Shown: positions 1 through 9,747, counted from the stretch's first letter. The stretch: DNA of 64,000 nt from Fusicatenibacter_A intestinipullorum (GCA_019117495.1 DWZP01000004.1:140242-204241), one strand, 5' to 3'. Notes: generated by a model not told the origin, from the sequence alone. Made by a program: numbers and translations.

Positions 1-61
1 GTGCTATCCATGTAGCCTTTGCTTCACGGTTAGCCTGAACAAATTTTTCACTGCGTTTCAT
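1..61 (-). CDS. YhdT-like (DUF997) small membrane protein, N-terminal fragment
   Basis: Only the first 20 codons are inside the window and the gene runs off the left edge. The minus-strand ATG is preceded by a clear AAGGAG ribosome site. The peptide begins MKRSEKFVQANREAKATW. The F-V-Q-A-x-(R/K)-E-A pattern is what I know from the start of YhdT/DUF997 proteins, small membrane proteins usually encoded next to the sodium/pantothenate symporter panF. The assignment rests on about 15 residues, so it is tentative; a panF gene just beyond the edge would support it. Confidence 0.5.
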   Translation of the reverse strand, partial: MKRSEKFVQANREAKATWIA

Positions 62-199
62 AATACGCTCCTTCTGGCGTCGCCACAGATGTTGCCGCGC
101 CGTTTATTAGGCCTAAGCCTCTCCATATTGTACCATATTTTCAGAATAAACCAACACCTTAAAAATGAAAAGTTTTATGTTTTTATTATTTTTAAGTGT

Positions 200-230
200 T
201 ATAATATAAAAGATGTTATATCACACGGAG
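200..230 (+). promoter_or_regulatory. Probable -10 element and ribosome site of the PepT-like gene
   Basis: TATAAT lies at 200-205 in an AT-rich stretch and a strong GGAGG ribosome site sits about 8 nt before the ATG at 238. I see no good -35 hexamer at the expected distance. The rest of 62-199 holds nothing I recognise. Confidence 0.45.
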
Positions 231-237
231 GTAAAAT

Positions 238-1368
238 ATGATTAACGAAGAACGTCTTTTAAATGAATTTATTGAACTTGTCAGCGTTCCCTGCCCCAGC
301 CTTGACGAAAAAGCGGAAGCTGATTTAATTGTAAAAAAACTGGCTGAACTTGGCATTAAAGCCGAAATTGACGACGCAGGCAAAAAAGCAGGCGCCACCA
401 CCGGCAACGTATGGGCTTTTATTCCTTCAAACCTGGATTACAAAGTTCCCGGCCTGATGTTTGAAGCACATATGGATTCCGTTGCCCCCACCACCGGCAC
501 CAAAGTTGTGCGCAAAGACGGCGTTCTGTATTCCGACGGCACAACCACGCTCGGCGGCGATGATAAAGTAGGCATTGCCGCAAGCCTCGAAGCAGTAAAA
601 GTAATCCTCGAAAACAAACTGCCCCACGGCGATATTCAGCTGTGCTTCACAATCGGCGAAGAAATTGGCAGCATCGGCGTAAGATATATGGACCCTTCAT
701 GGATTAAAGCCGATATTGGCTACTGCCTTGATGAAGGTTTTGAACCCGGCCTTGTAAACAACGCTGCACCGCGCGCCGTAAAACTGTTTGTAAAAGTTAT
801 TGGCAAAGCTGCCCATGCAGGCGTAGAACCTGAAAAAGGCATTAACGCCATTATGCTGGCCGCCAAAGCCTTAACAGCCCTGCCTGCTTACGGACGTTTA
901 GACGAAGAAACCACGCTCAGTGTCGGCAAAATTGAAGGCGGCCTTGCCAGCAACATTGTTGCGCCGAGCGCCGAATTTGTTATTGATATGCGCTGCCTGA
1001 ACCCGGAAAAACTTGACGTTTTAATTAACAATACCAAAAAAACTCTTACCGAAGCTGTTGAAGCAGGCGGCGGACAAATTGAAATTAATGTTGAAGAAGG
1101 CTCGCCAGCAATGCGCATCAGCGAAGATGACCTTGGCGTTGTATTTGTAAAAGAAGCAACCAAAAAACTCGGACTTCCGTTTAAACTGTTCAGCAGCGGC
1201 GGCTGCACCGACGGCAACTACCTGTGCGGCATGGGTCTGCCCTGCGTTGCGCTTTCCACCGGTATGGATAAAATCCACTCTACCGAAGAATGCTTAAAAG
1301 AAAAAGACCTTTACAATCTTGCGCGCCTCGTTTTGGAAATCATCAGCGCAGCAGCTAAAAAGCAATAA
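238..1368 (+). CDS. M20-family metallopeptidase, PepT-like
   Basis: Predicted cytoplasmic zinc aminopeptidase of the M20 family, in the branch annotated as peptidase T-like. The metal and catalytic residues are visible: His78-x-Asp80 in FEAHMDSV, the bridging Asp109 in GGDDKVG, the Glu141-Glu142 pair in IGEEIG, Asp165 in CLDEG, and a late His in DKIHSTEE near residue 346. Between them lies the inserted dimerisation domain, around residues 175-290. The length of 376 aa fits the family, which is shorter than true tripeptidase T. The ATG follows a GGAGG site and an intrinsic terminator follows the stop, so the gene appears monocistronic. It probably trims small peptides; the true substrate cannot be read from sequence. 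Confidence 0.9.
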   Translation: MINEERLLNEFIELVSVPCPSLDEKAEADLIVKKLAELGIKAEIDDAGKKAGATTGNVWAFIPSNLDYKVPGLMFEAHMDSVAPTTGTKVVRKDGVLYSDGTTTLGGDDKVGIAASLEAVKVILENKLPHGDIQLCFTIGEEIGSIGVRYMDPSWIKADIGYCLDEGFEPGLVNNAAPRAVKLFVKVIGKAAHAGVEPEKGINAIMLAAKALTALPAYGRLDEETTLSVGKIEGGLASNIVAPSAEFVIDMRCLNPEKLDVLINNTKKTLTEAVEAGGGQIEINVEEGSPAMRISEDDLGVVFVKEATKKLGLPFKLFSSGGCTDGNYLCGMGLPCVALSTGMDKIHSTEECLKEKDLYNLARLVLEIISAAAKKQ

Positions 1369-1390
1369 TTAATTAGTTAAAAGCTAAACA

Positions 1391-1441
1391 AAAACTGCAC
1401 TTTCAAAAGTTTTGCAATAACTTTCGGAGTGCAGTTTTTTT
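1391..1441 (+). terminator. Intrinsic terminator after the PepT-like gene
   Basis: AAAACTGCACT and AGTGCAGTTTT pair across an inner hairpin-forming loop and are followed by a run of T. Confidence 0.8.
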
Positions 1442-1446
1442 ATTGC

Positions 1447-1788
1447 TTATTTTGCTTTTGGGTTAACTATAATTGATACCGAAGGCTGGCTCATATTAAA
1501 CAAATTAGCTAAAAACATCTGGCTCAGCCCTTCATCATGGTACAAACGGTAAATTTCTTTATTCCGTTCTGTACGGGTTTTAAATGAATTCATTTTAATT
1601 TGTTCAGTACTTATTTCGAAACCATAATCACGCACTACAATAATTTTGCGGCTGCCGTTTTCATTTTTTATCTTAATTTCCCATGAAGGCATACCACTTT
1701 TGCTGCGCTGATTATATAAGCAATATTCTATACTGCCGTTGCCGGCAACATCTTTTAATATTTCGTTACTTAATGTAGAAGCGGGCAT
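1447..1788 (-). CDS. Small protein with C-terminal helix-turn-helix
   Basis: This 113-aa protein is not assigned to a named family. The C-terminal third (about residues 75-110) reads like a helix-turn-helix: an N-K-E-I-Y-R-L-Y helix, then G-L-S-Q-x-F-L-A-x-L-F-N-M-S-Q-P-S-V-S, the spacing of a region-4-like or resolvase-like DNA-binding unit. The N-terminal part has beta-rich, charged residues and no motif I know. The ATG at 1788 follows AAAGGAG. It lies 65 bp past the autotransporter stop on the same strand, separated by a hairpin terminator, so it is probably expressed on its own or by read-in. A regulatory role is inference; a mobile-element relic is an alternative. Confidence 0.65.
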   Translation of the reverse strand: MPASTLSNEILKDVAGNGSIEYCLYNQRSKSGMPSWEIKIKNENGSRKIIVVRDYGFEISTEQIKMNSFKTRTERNKEIYRLYHDEGLSQMFLANLFNMSQPSVSIIVNPKAK

Positions 1789-1853
1789 AATTCAGCTCCT
1801 TTAATTTTAGGTATAAAATTTAACTCTATTGCCTGATATTAAAACATTTTTAA

Positions 1854-1882
1854 AACAAAAGGGAGCAATGCTCCCTTTTGTT
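1854..1882. terminator. Palindromic terminator after the autotransporter
   Basis: A 13-bp perfect inverted repeat (AACAAAAGGGAGC and its complement) with an AAT loop has A and T runs on both sides. It can stop transcription in either direction and sits just after the autotransporter stop. Confidence 0.8.
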
Positions 1883-1888
1883 AATTAA

Positions 1889-4800
1889 TTAAAATGTCCA
1901 GCGTACACCGGCATTAATTTGATAAGTATCATCATTATCGTTGCCGAAGGATTGTTCCAAATCAATAAACGCATAAGTGCTTTGGCTTAACATTGCCGCA
2001 TAGCCGATACCGATATCATACCAGGTACCTTGGTTTTCATAATCAACACTCTGCCATCCGTTAGTAGTTCCGTCCAAAGCGCGGATTGTCTGGTCACCTA
2101 AAAATTCATGCAGTACATCTGCCTTAAAGTACAGTGTGCTTTGTTTTTCTTCACCAAAATCTTTACCAATACGGAAGCCAGCACGGCCAATTAAGCTGTT
2201 AATACCATCAACACTTACTTTTGTACCCTGGCTGGTAGTATAATCAGCACCGGTTACGCGTGCCAACTGCAGCTGTGCCTGAGGTTCAAAATACCAGTCA
2301 TTGCCCATATCTTTTTTGCGTCCGTATTCTGCACTAATGCTGAACACATTGTTGCTGTAATCGCCAGTTACTTTGCCTTCACTGTTGTACACTTCAAAAT
2401 CATTTTGCAGGTGTCCCCATTTGGCAACATAATCTACATAGTGCCCTTTGTTGCCTGTCCAGGTATCATACAGCCACAAACCGTAACGGTCAATCTCACC
2501 TTTGCCTGCAATATCGTTATAACCTGTATCACCGTGCATATAATCAACAGCAAAACCTACGCGGCGTTTACCATTATCGCATTCCTGACGTTTATCATAA
2601 CCAAGTTCATACATTGTGTTCTGGCTGCGGAATGCTTCATCTTTGCCAATGCGGTCATGGCGTACACGTACCCACATGCCTTCATCTTCTTCCGGGTCAT
2701 CATTAATGTAACGTGCTTCGCCAAGGCGTTTGTTCAGGCGGTCCATATAAATGGCGTTGCTGTAGTTGGCGCGGCTCATATTCAGCATTGTTTCGCCTGC
2801 ATCAGAACGGACAGTCTGCATATCAATCAGCTTATAATTTAAATGGTTTTCATTATTATCAAGGTTTTCGCCGGTATCAGGCTCGTTTGCCAAAAGCATT
2901 ATATCATTGGTATTAATAGTTGCCGCCCCAGCTTGTTCCGCATCCTTTAACAAATCCTCCACAGCAGCATTGCCGGGTTTATCAAGGCTTGTACCATCGC
3001 CATTATTATAAGCGTCATTTTCATGGTTACTTACGTTAGAACCATAAACATCTTTGCCGACAGTGTAAATAATATTGTTAAACCCTTTATCGGTTGCCGT
3101 TACGTTAAAATCTACGTCAGACCCTTTGCCTACCGTAGCAAAGCGCAGACCGCTGAATTTAAACCCTTCGCCGGAATCAGCATACATATCATCAACGTAT
3201 ACAACCTCATCAAGTTCAATATTATATGTGCCATTGCCGTTGCCGATATACAACATATCGCTTTGCGTTCTGTCGCCGTTAAGGCTCATTTTAATATTAG
3301 CATCGCCGTTTAAATTGCGTACAGTTAAAGCATGGGCATTAGATTCATATTCGGTGCTTGCGTTAGTCAAATCTATTAACACATTGCCGTTAGTGTTAAG
3401 GTTGGTAATCCAGCTTTGTCCTTGTACGCTCCACAGGCTTCCGTTGCCCATATTAAGCGTAACCTCGCCGCCATGCAAAATATTACTGCTGAATGCAGGG
3501 TTATAAAAACCGTCTTCGTCACCGCTGCCATGTCCGTTATCCAATTCGGCGTCTCCGTAGTCATCTGCACGCCCTATTAAAACACCGCTATTGCCAAGGT
3601 CAACGGTAAGTTTGCCATTATTACCTGCCAGCAGGTCGCCGGTTATAGCAATGCCGGTTCCGGCGCCGCCGTTAACATCTCTACTTGCAGCATTAGCATC
3701 TGTAATATTTACTACACCGCCATAAGCAGCTAAAATATCACCATTAATAGCACTGCCAGCTTTGTAATTCAAATTTACATTAGCTATTTCTACTTTTTTC
3801 TCGTAATCAATAAAATCTTTTTCTTCTAACTTGGTTGCTGTACCTGCGGCAATGGCAATATCCCTGTTTTCAGGAGATATTGCGTATTTAGAAGTGCTGA
3901 TATTGGTGACACCGTCAATCGTAATATCTGCACCTTTATATGCCCAAACAGCCCTTTCGGATGTATGCTCATCGCTGGGGTCATCATAATAAGTTTGAAT
4001 ATTATTTACGCCGGAAAGTTCTATACTTGCACCTTCTTCGGCATACAGTGCAGAAACAACGTCCATGCCGGTAATTTCATCGCCATTTACTTCCTTACCT
4101 TGCAAATCGCCTGCACCATCAATAACAGCAGCAGAACGGACAAAATTTGTTTGACCGGTTAATGTTACATCGGATGCTTTTACGTTTTCTCCTACTTTTG
4201 CTGTGCCTGTTGCATATACAGCACCGAAAATAGCATTATCTAAACCGGCGTTAACGTCAACAGTACCAGCACCTTTTGCATTTATGGCATATTTATCACC
4301 GTAAAAATCATCTGGAATCTTTTCCAAATCTATTTCTTTAGTATTTGCTAAAATTAAATTGCTGGCATCGGCTTCTAATGATACCCTGCCTTTAGTACTA
4401 GCAAAAATACCAGAATCATCAGGTTCATCTTTATCCCTAAACAACGCAACAGTATTATTTTTTGCGTCAAGCCTCGTTAAAGCGCCTGTATTATGACTAT
4501 CAAGTCCTGCATAAGAAGTAAAGGGAGTTTTCCCTTTTGAAATTATTGTATTGTTATTATTAGCAATAAGATCTATAGTGCTGTTTGTGCTTCCATTTGT
4601 TACACCATTGCCTTCCATTTCAATATAAATATCATCACCTGATTGTACTTTTACTTTATTATTCTCACCGCCAGCAATACTAATGCCTGAACCACTCCAT
4701 CCATAAATTTGAGTATCGCCGGTAATAGAAGTAATATTAATTTCAGAATTGTTAGCATTCTTTATTCGTACATTACCACCATGTACATATGTACCATATT

Positions 4801-5869
4801 CATCAGTAGCAAGGCCAAAAATATTATTTCCGCCCGCAACTATATTTATAATACTATTTTCCGGATCATCGCTATATTCACCATAAATTGAAACAGCACT
4901 ACTTTTACCAGCAATATTGTTATTATTATCGGCTATAACATTAGTTATACCATTATCAACATTAATAATACCATGATAATATCCGCTATATATATTATTA
5001 TCATAACCGTCTTGAACTTTTAACGAATCATTTCCTATATTTGCATCATAATTTTCAGAGGCAATAATATTAATCGTTCCTCGTCCAAGAGCATAAACAC
5101 CTGACCCATCATCTAATGCAGAAATATTATTACTGCCTTTAGTATTTAAAGAGACTATGCTTTCTTCTTCAGTGTAAATACCGTGTCTACTTGTATTAAT
5201 GGTAACGCTATTAGAATTCAAAGTTGTTGTGCCATGGATACTATTAATACCATCAGAATCATTGCTGGCAGAAAGAGAAATTCTACCGCCATTTATTTTT
5301 ATTTCTCCACCTATTTTTTCATTATGTACAGCTGCGTAGTAACCAAAAAAGATACCACTTTGAGCAGTAGTACTAATATCAATTACACTATCATCAGCAC
5401 CATAAATATAAACATTGCCTTTTTTATTATCAATGCCCTGTCCGCCGGAATTGATAGTTAAACCCTCAATTTGTCTATCTTCAGAACCTAAAATAATAGT
5501 ACCGCCTTTATCATAATTGGTAAACAAGCCATTAGCACCACTAGTAATATTGACATTACTAGCATAAATTTGCAGTTCTGCCATTTTGTCGGTCATATAT
5601 CCTGCTTCTATACCATTAGAACCTGCTCCAGATGCTTCAATAACTAAATTTCCGCCGTTACCATTATAATCTTTTTTTATATCAACAACACCGTCATAAG
5701 CTAACGCCGACTCATTAGTTTTAATTACTAAATCTTCACCTGTCAAGTCTATTTTTATGTCAGCTTGTTGAATTTTAGTATTTAACTCTTGAGCAAATCC
5801 CGTACCATACACACCCATGCTTAAAATGAGGCTCAACACAACAGCTTTTTCCAAATTCCTGTGTTTCAT
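1889..5869 (-). CDS. Autotransporter adhesin-like outer-membrane protein (type Va)
   Basis: The protein has three parts: an N-terminal signal peptide (hydrophobic stretch ending near GFAQ), a passenger of about 1000 residues rich in Asn, Gly, Ser and short beta-strand repeats typical of a right-handed beta-helix, and a C-terminal autotransporter barrel of about 270 residues. The barrel shows alternating aromatic strands, the VLHEFLGD-type element, and ends in V-R-W-T-F, with the terminal Phe used in outer-membrane insertion. I chose the ATG at 5869 over one at 5878 because the GGGAAG site is directly against the upstream ATG but 9 nt from this one. Function is likely surface adhesion or aggregation; no protease triad is evident. 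It is strong evidence for an outer membrane. It is transcribed divergently from a sigma-like gene. Confidence 0.9.
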   Translation of the reverse strand: MKHRNLEKAVVLSLILSMGVYGTGFAQELNTKIQQADIKIDLTGEDLVIKTNESALAYDGVVDIKKDYNGNGGNLVIEASGAGSNGIEAGYMTDKMAELQIYASNVNITSGANGLFTNYDKGGTIILGSEDRQIEGLTINSGGQGIDNKKGNVYIYGADDSVIDISTTAQSGIFFGYYAAVHNEKIGGEIKINGGRISLSASNDSDGINSIHGTTTLNSNSVTINTSRHGIYTEEESIVSLNTKGSNNISALDDGSGVYALGRGTINIIASENYDANIGNDSLKVQDGYDNNIYSGYYHGIINVDNGITNVIADNNNNIAGKSSAVSIYGEYSDDPENSIINIVAGGNNIFGLATDEYGTYVHGGNVRIKNANNSEINITSITGDTQIYGWSGSGISIAGGENNKVKVQSGDDIYIEMEGNGVTNGSTNSTIDLIANNNNTIISKGKTPFTSYAGLDSHNTGALTRLDAKNNTVALFRDKDEPDDSGIFASTKGRVSLEADASNLILANTKEIDLEKIPDDFYGDKYAINAKGAGTVDVNAGLDNAIFGAVYATGTAKVGENVKASDVTLTGQTNFVRSAAVIDGAGDLQGKEVNGDEITGMDVVSALYAEEGASIELSGVNNIQTYYDDPSDEHTSERAVWAYKGADITIDGVTNISTSKYAISPENRDIAIAAGTATKLEEKDFIDYEKKVEIANVNLNYKAGSAINGDILAAYGGVVNITDANAASRDVNGGAGTGIAITGDLLAGNNGKLTVDLGNSGVLIGRADDYGDAELDNGHGSGDEDGFYNPAFSSNILHGGEVTLNMGNGSLWSVQGQSWITNLNTNGNVLIDLTNASTEYESNAHALTVRNLNGDANIKMSLNGDRTQSDMLYIGNGNGTYNIELDEVVYVDDMYADSGEGFKFSGLRFATVGKGSDVDFNVTATDKGFNNIIYTVGKDVYGSNVSNHENDAYNNGDGTSLDKPGNAAVEDLLKDAEQAGAATINTNDIMLLANEPDTGENLDNNENHLNYKLIDMQTVRSDAGETMLNMSRANYSNAIYMDRLNKRLGEARYINDDPEEDEGMWVRVRHDRIGKDEAFRSQNTMYELGYDKRQECDNGKRRVGFAVDYMHGDTGYNDIAGKGEIDRYGLWLYDTWTGNKGHYVDYVAKWGHLQNDFEVYNSEGKVTGDYSNNVFSISAEYGRKKDMGNDWYFEPQAQLQLARVTGADYTTSQGTKVSVDGINSLIGRAGFRIGKDFGEEKQSTLYFKADVLHEFLGDQTIRALDGTTNGWQSVDYENQGTWYDIGIGYAAMLSQSTYAFIDLEQSFGNDNDDTYQINAGVRWTF

Positions 5870-5924
5870 AAAAATCATCTTCCCTTTCTGCCTGCGTTAT
5901 TAAAGCAAATTGATTTATATAAAA

Positions 5925-5974
5925 ATTATACCATACTTTTACCCCCCCGCAAGACATATACGTTAGCGTATGTC
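5925..5974 (-). promoter_or_regulatory. Autotransporter promoter with adjacent inverted repeat
   Basis: On the minus strand, TTGCGG (5952-5947) and TATAAT (5930-5925) are spaced by 16 nt. Immediately upstream of the -35 is an inverted repeat, GACATACG...CGTATATGTC (5953-5974), with one bulged base, placed as an operator would be. The rest of the 325-bp divergent region (5975-6203) holds only AT-rich sequence and the ribosome site of the + strand gene. Confidence 0.6.
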
Positions 5975-6203
5975 GATTTTTTACTGGTCTTGTGGTAACA
6001 GACTTTGCTTTCGTAGTTTTGCGTTTTTTTACAGAGCGCTGAATCGTTTCCTGTTAAACACAAACTTTTTAATATAACATAAAAATTTTTGCAAAAACAG
6101 TCTTGTTTTTTTACTTTGCTTTTTGGTAAACTAACATTTGCCGTTTTTCCGGTGCGCACCGCTAACCGGCTGAATATTTTTTAAGGGAGGCTTCACCTTT
6201 TAG

Positions 6204-6878
6204 ATGAAACCTGATTTGAATTTTGTTAAAGAATTTTCTTCTGTATCAAAAATACAGGCGGCCTGCAAAAAGTCCGCTATACCAGAAATGGATATTATAC
6301 CCAAAACTGTGCGCCACCAAAGGCTTACCCCTGTGGCGTCAGAAACCGAACAGCTTATTACTGCTGCACAAATCGGCAATAAAACTGCTCTTGAAAAACT
6401 GTGCCTTGCTTTTGAACCGCTTTTTTACAGTGAAATGCGCCGCGAGATGTTTTATAACGCGCTTGGCTTTGAAGAAGGGCTAAGCTTTGCGCGTTTAAAG
6501 TTTATTGAGCTTGTGCTCAGTTATAACGGCGCAGATTACGAACATTTTGCCGGTTACGTCCGCTGCCGTATTCATTATGCTTTATATGATGAAGTGCGCA
6601 GAATATGGAAAGATGATAATAAAAAAACTCCCCTGCCTCAATCAGACGAGGCGGAAAGCGCAGCTTTCTGTGATGATGTTATAGAACGTGAGGAGCTTTC
6701 TATTTTACTTAATCTTGCTTTGGCAAAATTGAATGATAAGCAGCAAAAAACAATTAAGGCATTATATTTTGACGGGCTTAGCGGTAAAGAAACGGCCCGC
6801 CTTTTAAATTGTTCGCCTGCGATGGTGATAAAACACCACCGGCAGGCTTTAAAAAACTTACGGTCTAAAATTGCATAA
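6204..6878 (+). CDS. Sigma-70-family RNA polymerase factor-like protein
   Basis: This is a 224-aa protein with a C-terminal sigma region-4-like helix-turn-helix (about residues 172-220). It contains L-N-D-K-Q-Q-K-T-I-K-A-L-Y-F-D-G-L-S-G-K-E-T-A-R-L-L-N, then C-S-P-A-M-V and a basic recognition stretch. The middle (about 60-150) resembles a diverged region 2 with Y-x-x-F-A-G-Y-V-R-C-R-I. The first 50 residues have no known motif. A GGGAGG site precedes the ATG and a hairpin terminator follows. It is divergent from the autotransporter, so it may control it; this is inference from position only. A phage- or competence-type regulator of the same fold is an alternative. Confidence 0.75.
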   Translation: MKPDLNFVKEFSSVSKIQAACKKSAIPEMDIIPKTVRHQRLTPVASETEQLITAAQIGNKTALEKLCLAFEPLFYSEMRREMFYNALGFEEGLSFARLKFIELVLSYNGADYEHFAGYVRCRIHYALYDEVRRIWKDDNKKTPLPQSDEAESAAFCDDVIEREELSILLNLALAKLNDKQQKTIKALYFDGLSGKETARLLNCSPAMVIKHHRQALKNLRSKIA

Positions 6879-6901
6879 ATAATTTTTATATAAAAACTGC
6901 A

Positions 6902-6940
6902 AAAGCCGCCATACCACAAGGTATGACGGCTTTATTTTTG
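6902..6940. terminator. Terminator between sigma-like gene and ileS
   Basis: AAAGCCGCCATACC and GGTATGACGGCTTT pair with one mismatch around an ACAA loop, followed by a T-rich tail. Its position between convergent genes suggests that it serves at least the + strand gene. Confidence 0.75.
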
Positions 6941-6963
6941 TTTATGCGGTTATATTCAGTTTA

Positions 6964-9747
6964 TTATTTAACTGCTTCGGCGCAGCGTGCGCACAGGGTT
7001 GGGTGTTCTGCGTCCTGGCCAACGGTGTCGCTGTAAATCCAGCAGCGTTCGCATTTATGGCCTTCGGCAGCTTTAACGGCAACTTTCAAATCTTCGCGGG
7101 TTGTTGCTTCGCCTGCTTCACCAACGCCTTCATGCAGTTCTGCCTGCGATACGATTAAGAGTGCGGGCAAATCTTTTTCTACGGATTTGAGCACTGCAAG
7201 CGCTTCGCCTTCGGCATAAAGTTCAACTTTGGCATCAAGGGAATGGCCAATGGTTTTGGCTTTGCGTGCAACTTCCAGAACTCTGGTAATTTCACTGCGG
7301 ATGCCGATGAAATCTTCCCATTTCTTTTCCAGAGCCGGGTCGATGTATTCTTCTTTAACTTCCGGCCAGGGCATCATCAGTACGGATTCCGGCATATCGG
7401 AGGTTTTCTTCATGAACTGCCATACTTCTTCCATGGTAAAGCTCAGTACCGGTGCCAGCATTACAACCAAATCAACCATAATTTCATACATGGCAGTCTG
7501 GGCGCTGCGGCGTTCAATACTGTCTGCTTTGTAAGCGTACAGTCTGTCTTTCAGAATATCCAGATAGTAGCTGCTCATTTCTACAGTGCAGAAGTTATGA
7601 ATTGCGTGGTACAGCACATGAAAATCGTAATCTTCGTAAGCCTGCTGTACTTCTTTTTTCAGCAGCTGCATGTGCATAAGTGCCCAGCGGTCAAGCTCCT
7701 GCATCTGTTCAAACGGCACTTTGTCTTTTTCGTAGTCAAAGTCATTGGTGTTACCCAAAATGTAACGGATGGTGTTGCGGATTTTGCGGTATACTTCGGA
7801 AAGCTGTTTCAAAATATCTTTGGAGATACGGATATCAGCTTTGTAATCGCTGGAAGCAGCCCACAGGCGGATAATATCTGCGCCGTATTGTTTGATAACG
7901 TCCTGCGGAGCAACGGTGTTTCCTACGGATTTGGACATTTTACGGCCTTCGCCGTCAACAACATAACCGTGGGTTAAAACGGATTTATACGGAGCGTGGC
8001 CGGTGGTGGCAACGCTTGTTAAAAGCGAGGACTGGAACCAGCCGCGGTGCTGGTCGCTGCCTTCAAGGTACATATCAACAGGCCATGCCAGTTCCGGGCG
8101 TACTTTGGCAACAGCTGCATGAGAAGAACCGCTGTCGAACCAAACGTCCATAATGTCGCTTTCTTTGGTAAAGTGTTTGCCGCCGCAGTGCGGGCAGGTT
8201 GTGCCTTCCGGCAGAATTTCTTCGGCTTCGTGTTTCCACCATGCGTCGGAACCTTCTTTTTGGAACAAATCGGCAACGGCGTTGATAGTTTCGTCAGTAA
8301 TCATCGGTTTGCCGCATTCTTCGCAGTAGAACGCCGGAATAGGAACGCCCCATACGCGCTGACGCGAAATGCACCAGTCGTTGCGGTCGGCAACCATGTT
8401 ATGGATACGGCTTTCACCCCAGGACGGAATCCATTTAACTTCGTTGGCAATGGCGGCAAGCGCGTCATCGCGGAAACCGTCGATAGATGCGAACCACTGC
8501 TCGGTTGCGCGGTAAATAATCGGGTTTTTGCAGCGCCAGCAGTGTGCGTACTGGTGGCGGATGTTTTCTTTGCCGAACAGCATGCCGAGTTCAGCAAGGT
8601 ATTTTAAGATAGGAATGTTGGCATCAAATACAAACATGCCTTCAAACTGTTTTGCTTCTTTGGTAAATTTACCGGATTTATCTACCGGGCAGATAATCGG
8701 CAGATGATATTTGATACCGGTTTCAAAGTCGACATCGCCGTGGCCGGGAGCGGTATGTACGCAGCCGGTACCGGCATCAAGCGTTACATAGTCGGCAAGT
8801 ACAACGATGGATTTGCGTTCAATGGTGTCGAACGGATGGCGGCATTCGGCAAATTCCATATCTTTGCCTTTGCAGGTGCCAAGCACGTTGCTCAAATCTT
8901 TCTTGCATACTTTGCCAACCTGTTCCAAAAGTTCTTTGGCAAGGAACAGAACTTCGCCTTCACATTCAACCCAGGCATATTCAATATCAGGATGCAGGGC
9001 AACGGCAACGTTGGCAGGCATGGTCCACGGAGTGGTTGTCCAGATTACCATATAGGCCGGTTTGCCTTTTGCTGCTTCAGGCATCATGCCGTTATCTTTT
9101 ACAATCGGCATTTTTACATAAATGGCCGGAGTTTTCTGTTCAGCGTATTCAATTTCTGCTTCTGCCAGAGCGGTTTCGCAGTGCGGGCACCAGTAAACGG
9201 ATTTCTGGCCTTTATAGATATAGCCTTTTTTAGCCATTTCGCCAAATACATGAATCTGTACGGCTTCGTAATCAGGTACAAGGGTTACATAGGGATGATC
9301 CCAGTCACCCAGAACGCCAAGGCGTTTAAAATCGTTGCGCTGAATGTCAATCCACTGCAAAGCGTAGTTTTTGCATTCGTTGCGCAGTACCAGCGGGTCA
9401 AGCTCGTTGCGGTTCAGGCCAAGATTTTTAATGGCAGCATGTTCAATCGGCATGCCGTGGGTATCCCAGCCGGGAACGTAAGGAGTATCATAACCCTGGG
9501 TATATTTATATTTCATGATGATGTCTTTTAAAATTTTATTAAGAGCAGTGCCCATGTGAATTTGTCCGTTGGCATACGGAGGGCCGTCGTGCAGAACAAA
9601 TTTTTTGTGGCCTGCGTGCAGTTTTTGTTTCTTTTCGTAAATGTTGTTGTCATACCAGTATTTTAAAATTTCCGGTTCACGTTCCGGCAGTCCGGCACGC
9701 ATGGGAAACTCTGTTTCCGGTAAGTTAAGCGTTTTGCTGTAATCCAA
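6964..9747 (-). CDS. ileS: Isoleucyl-tRNA synthetase
   Basis: This class I synthetase charges tRNA-Ile. The HIGH-type motif is present as H-M-G-T at residues 64-67 within GPPYANGQIHMGT, and the KMSKS loop as GRKMSKSVGN near residue 600. The large editing (CP1) insert lies between them, and a C-terminal zinc finger C-x2-C...C-x2-C (CERC...CARC) ends the protein. The 927-aa length is that of bacterial-type IleS. The start is a TTG preceded by GGAGG at 8 nt; no ATG fits. It sits last in the ylm/divIVA block, as in many Firmicutes, but has its own promoter and T-box leader, so it can respond to uncharged tRNA-Ile independently of the division genes. Confidence 0.97.
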   Translation of the reverse strand: MDYSKTLNLPETEFPMRAGLPEREPEILKYWYDNNIYEKKQKLHAGHKKFVLHDGPPYANGQIHMGTALNKILKDIIMKYKYTQGYDTPYVPGWDTHGMPIEHAAIKNLGLNRNELDPLVLRNECKNYALQWIDIQRNDFKRLGVLGDWDHPYVTLVPDYEAVQIHVFGEMAKKGYIYKGQKSVYWCPHCETALAEAEIEYAEQKTPAIYVKMPIVKDNGMMPEAAKGKPAYMVIWTTTPWTMPANVAVALHPDIEYAWVECEGEVLFLAKELLEQVGKVCKKDLSNVLGTCKGKDMEFAECRHPFDTIERKSIVVLADYVTLDAGTGCVHTAPGHGDVDFETGIKYHLPIICPVDKSGKFTKEAKQFEGMFVFDANIPILKYLAELGMLFGKENIRHQYAHCWRCKNPIIYRATEQWFASIDGFRDDALAAIANEVKWIPSWGESRIHNMVADRNDWCISRQRVWGVPIPAFYCEECGKPMITDETINAVADLFQKEGSDAWWKHEAEEILPEGTTCPHCGGKHFTKESDIMDVWFDSGSSHAAVAKVRPELAWPVDMYLEGSDQHRGWFQSSLLTSVATTGHAPYKSVLTHGYVVDGEGRKMSKSVGNTVAPQDVIKQYGADIIRLWAASSDYKADIRISKDILKQLSEVYRKIRNTIRYILGNTNDFDYEKDKVPFEQMQELDRWALMHMQLLKKEVQQAYEDYDFHVLYHAIHNFCTVEMSSYYLDILKDRLYAYKADSIERRSAQTAMYEIMVDLVVMLAPVLSFTMEEVWQFMKKTSDMPESVLMMPWPEVKEEYIDPALEKKWEDFIGIRSEITRVLEVARKAKTIGHSLDAKVELYAEGEALAVLKSVEKDLPALLIVSQAELHEGVGEAGEATTREDLKVAVKAAEGHKCERCWIYSDTVGQDAEHPTLCARCAEAVK

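Noticed and set aside
2405..5461. Several + strand ORFs opposite the autotransporter
   Set aside because: They are shadows of the long autotransporter gene; none has a ribosome site or known motif.
5926..6159. 77-aa minus-strand ORF in the autotransporter upstream region
   Set aside because: It covers the promoter and inverted repeat, has no ribosome site and looks like noise.
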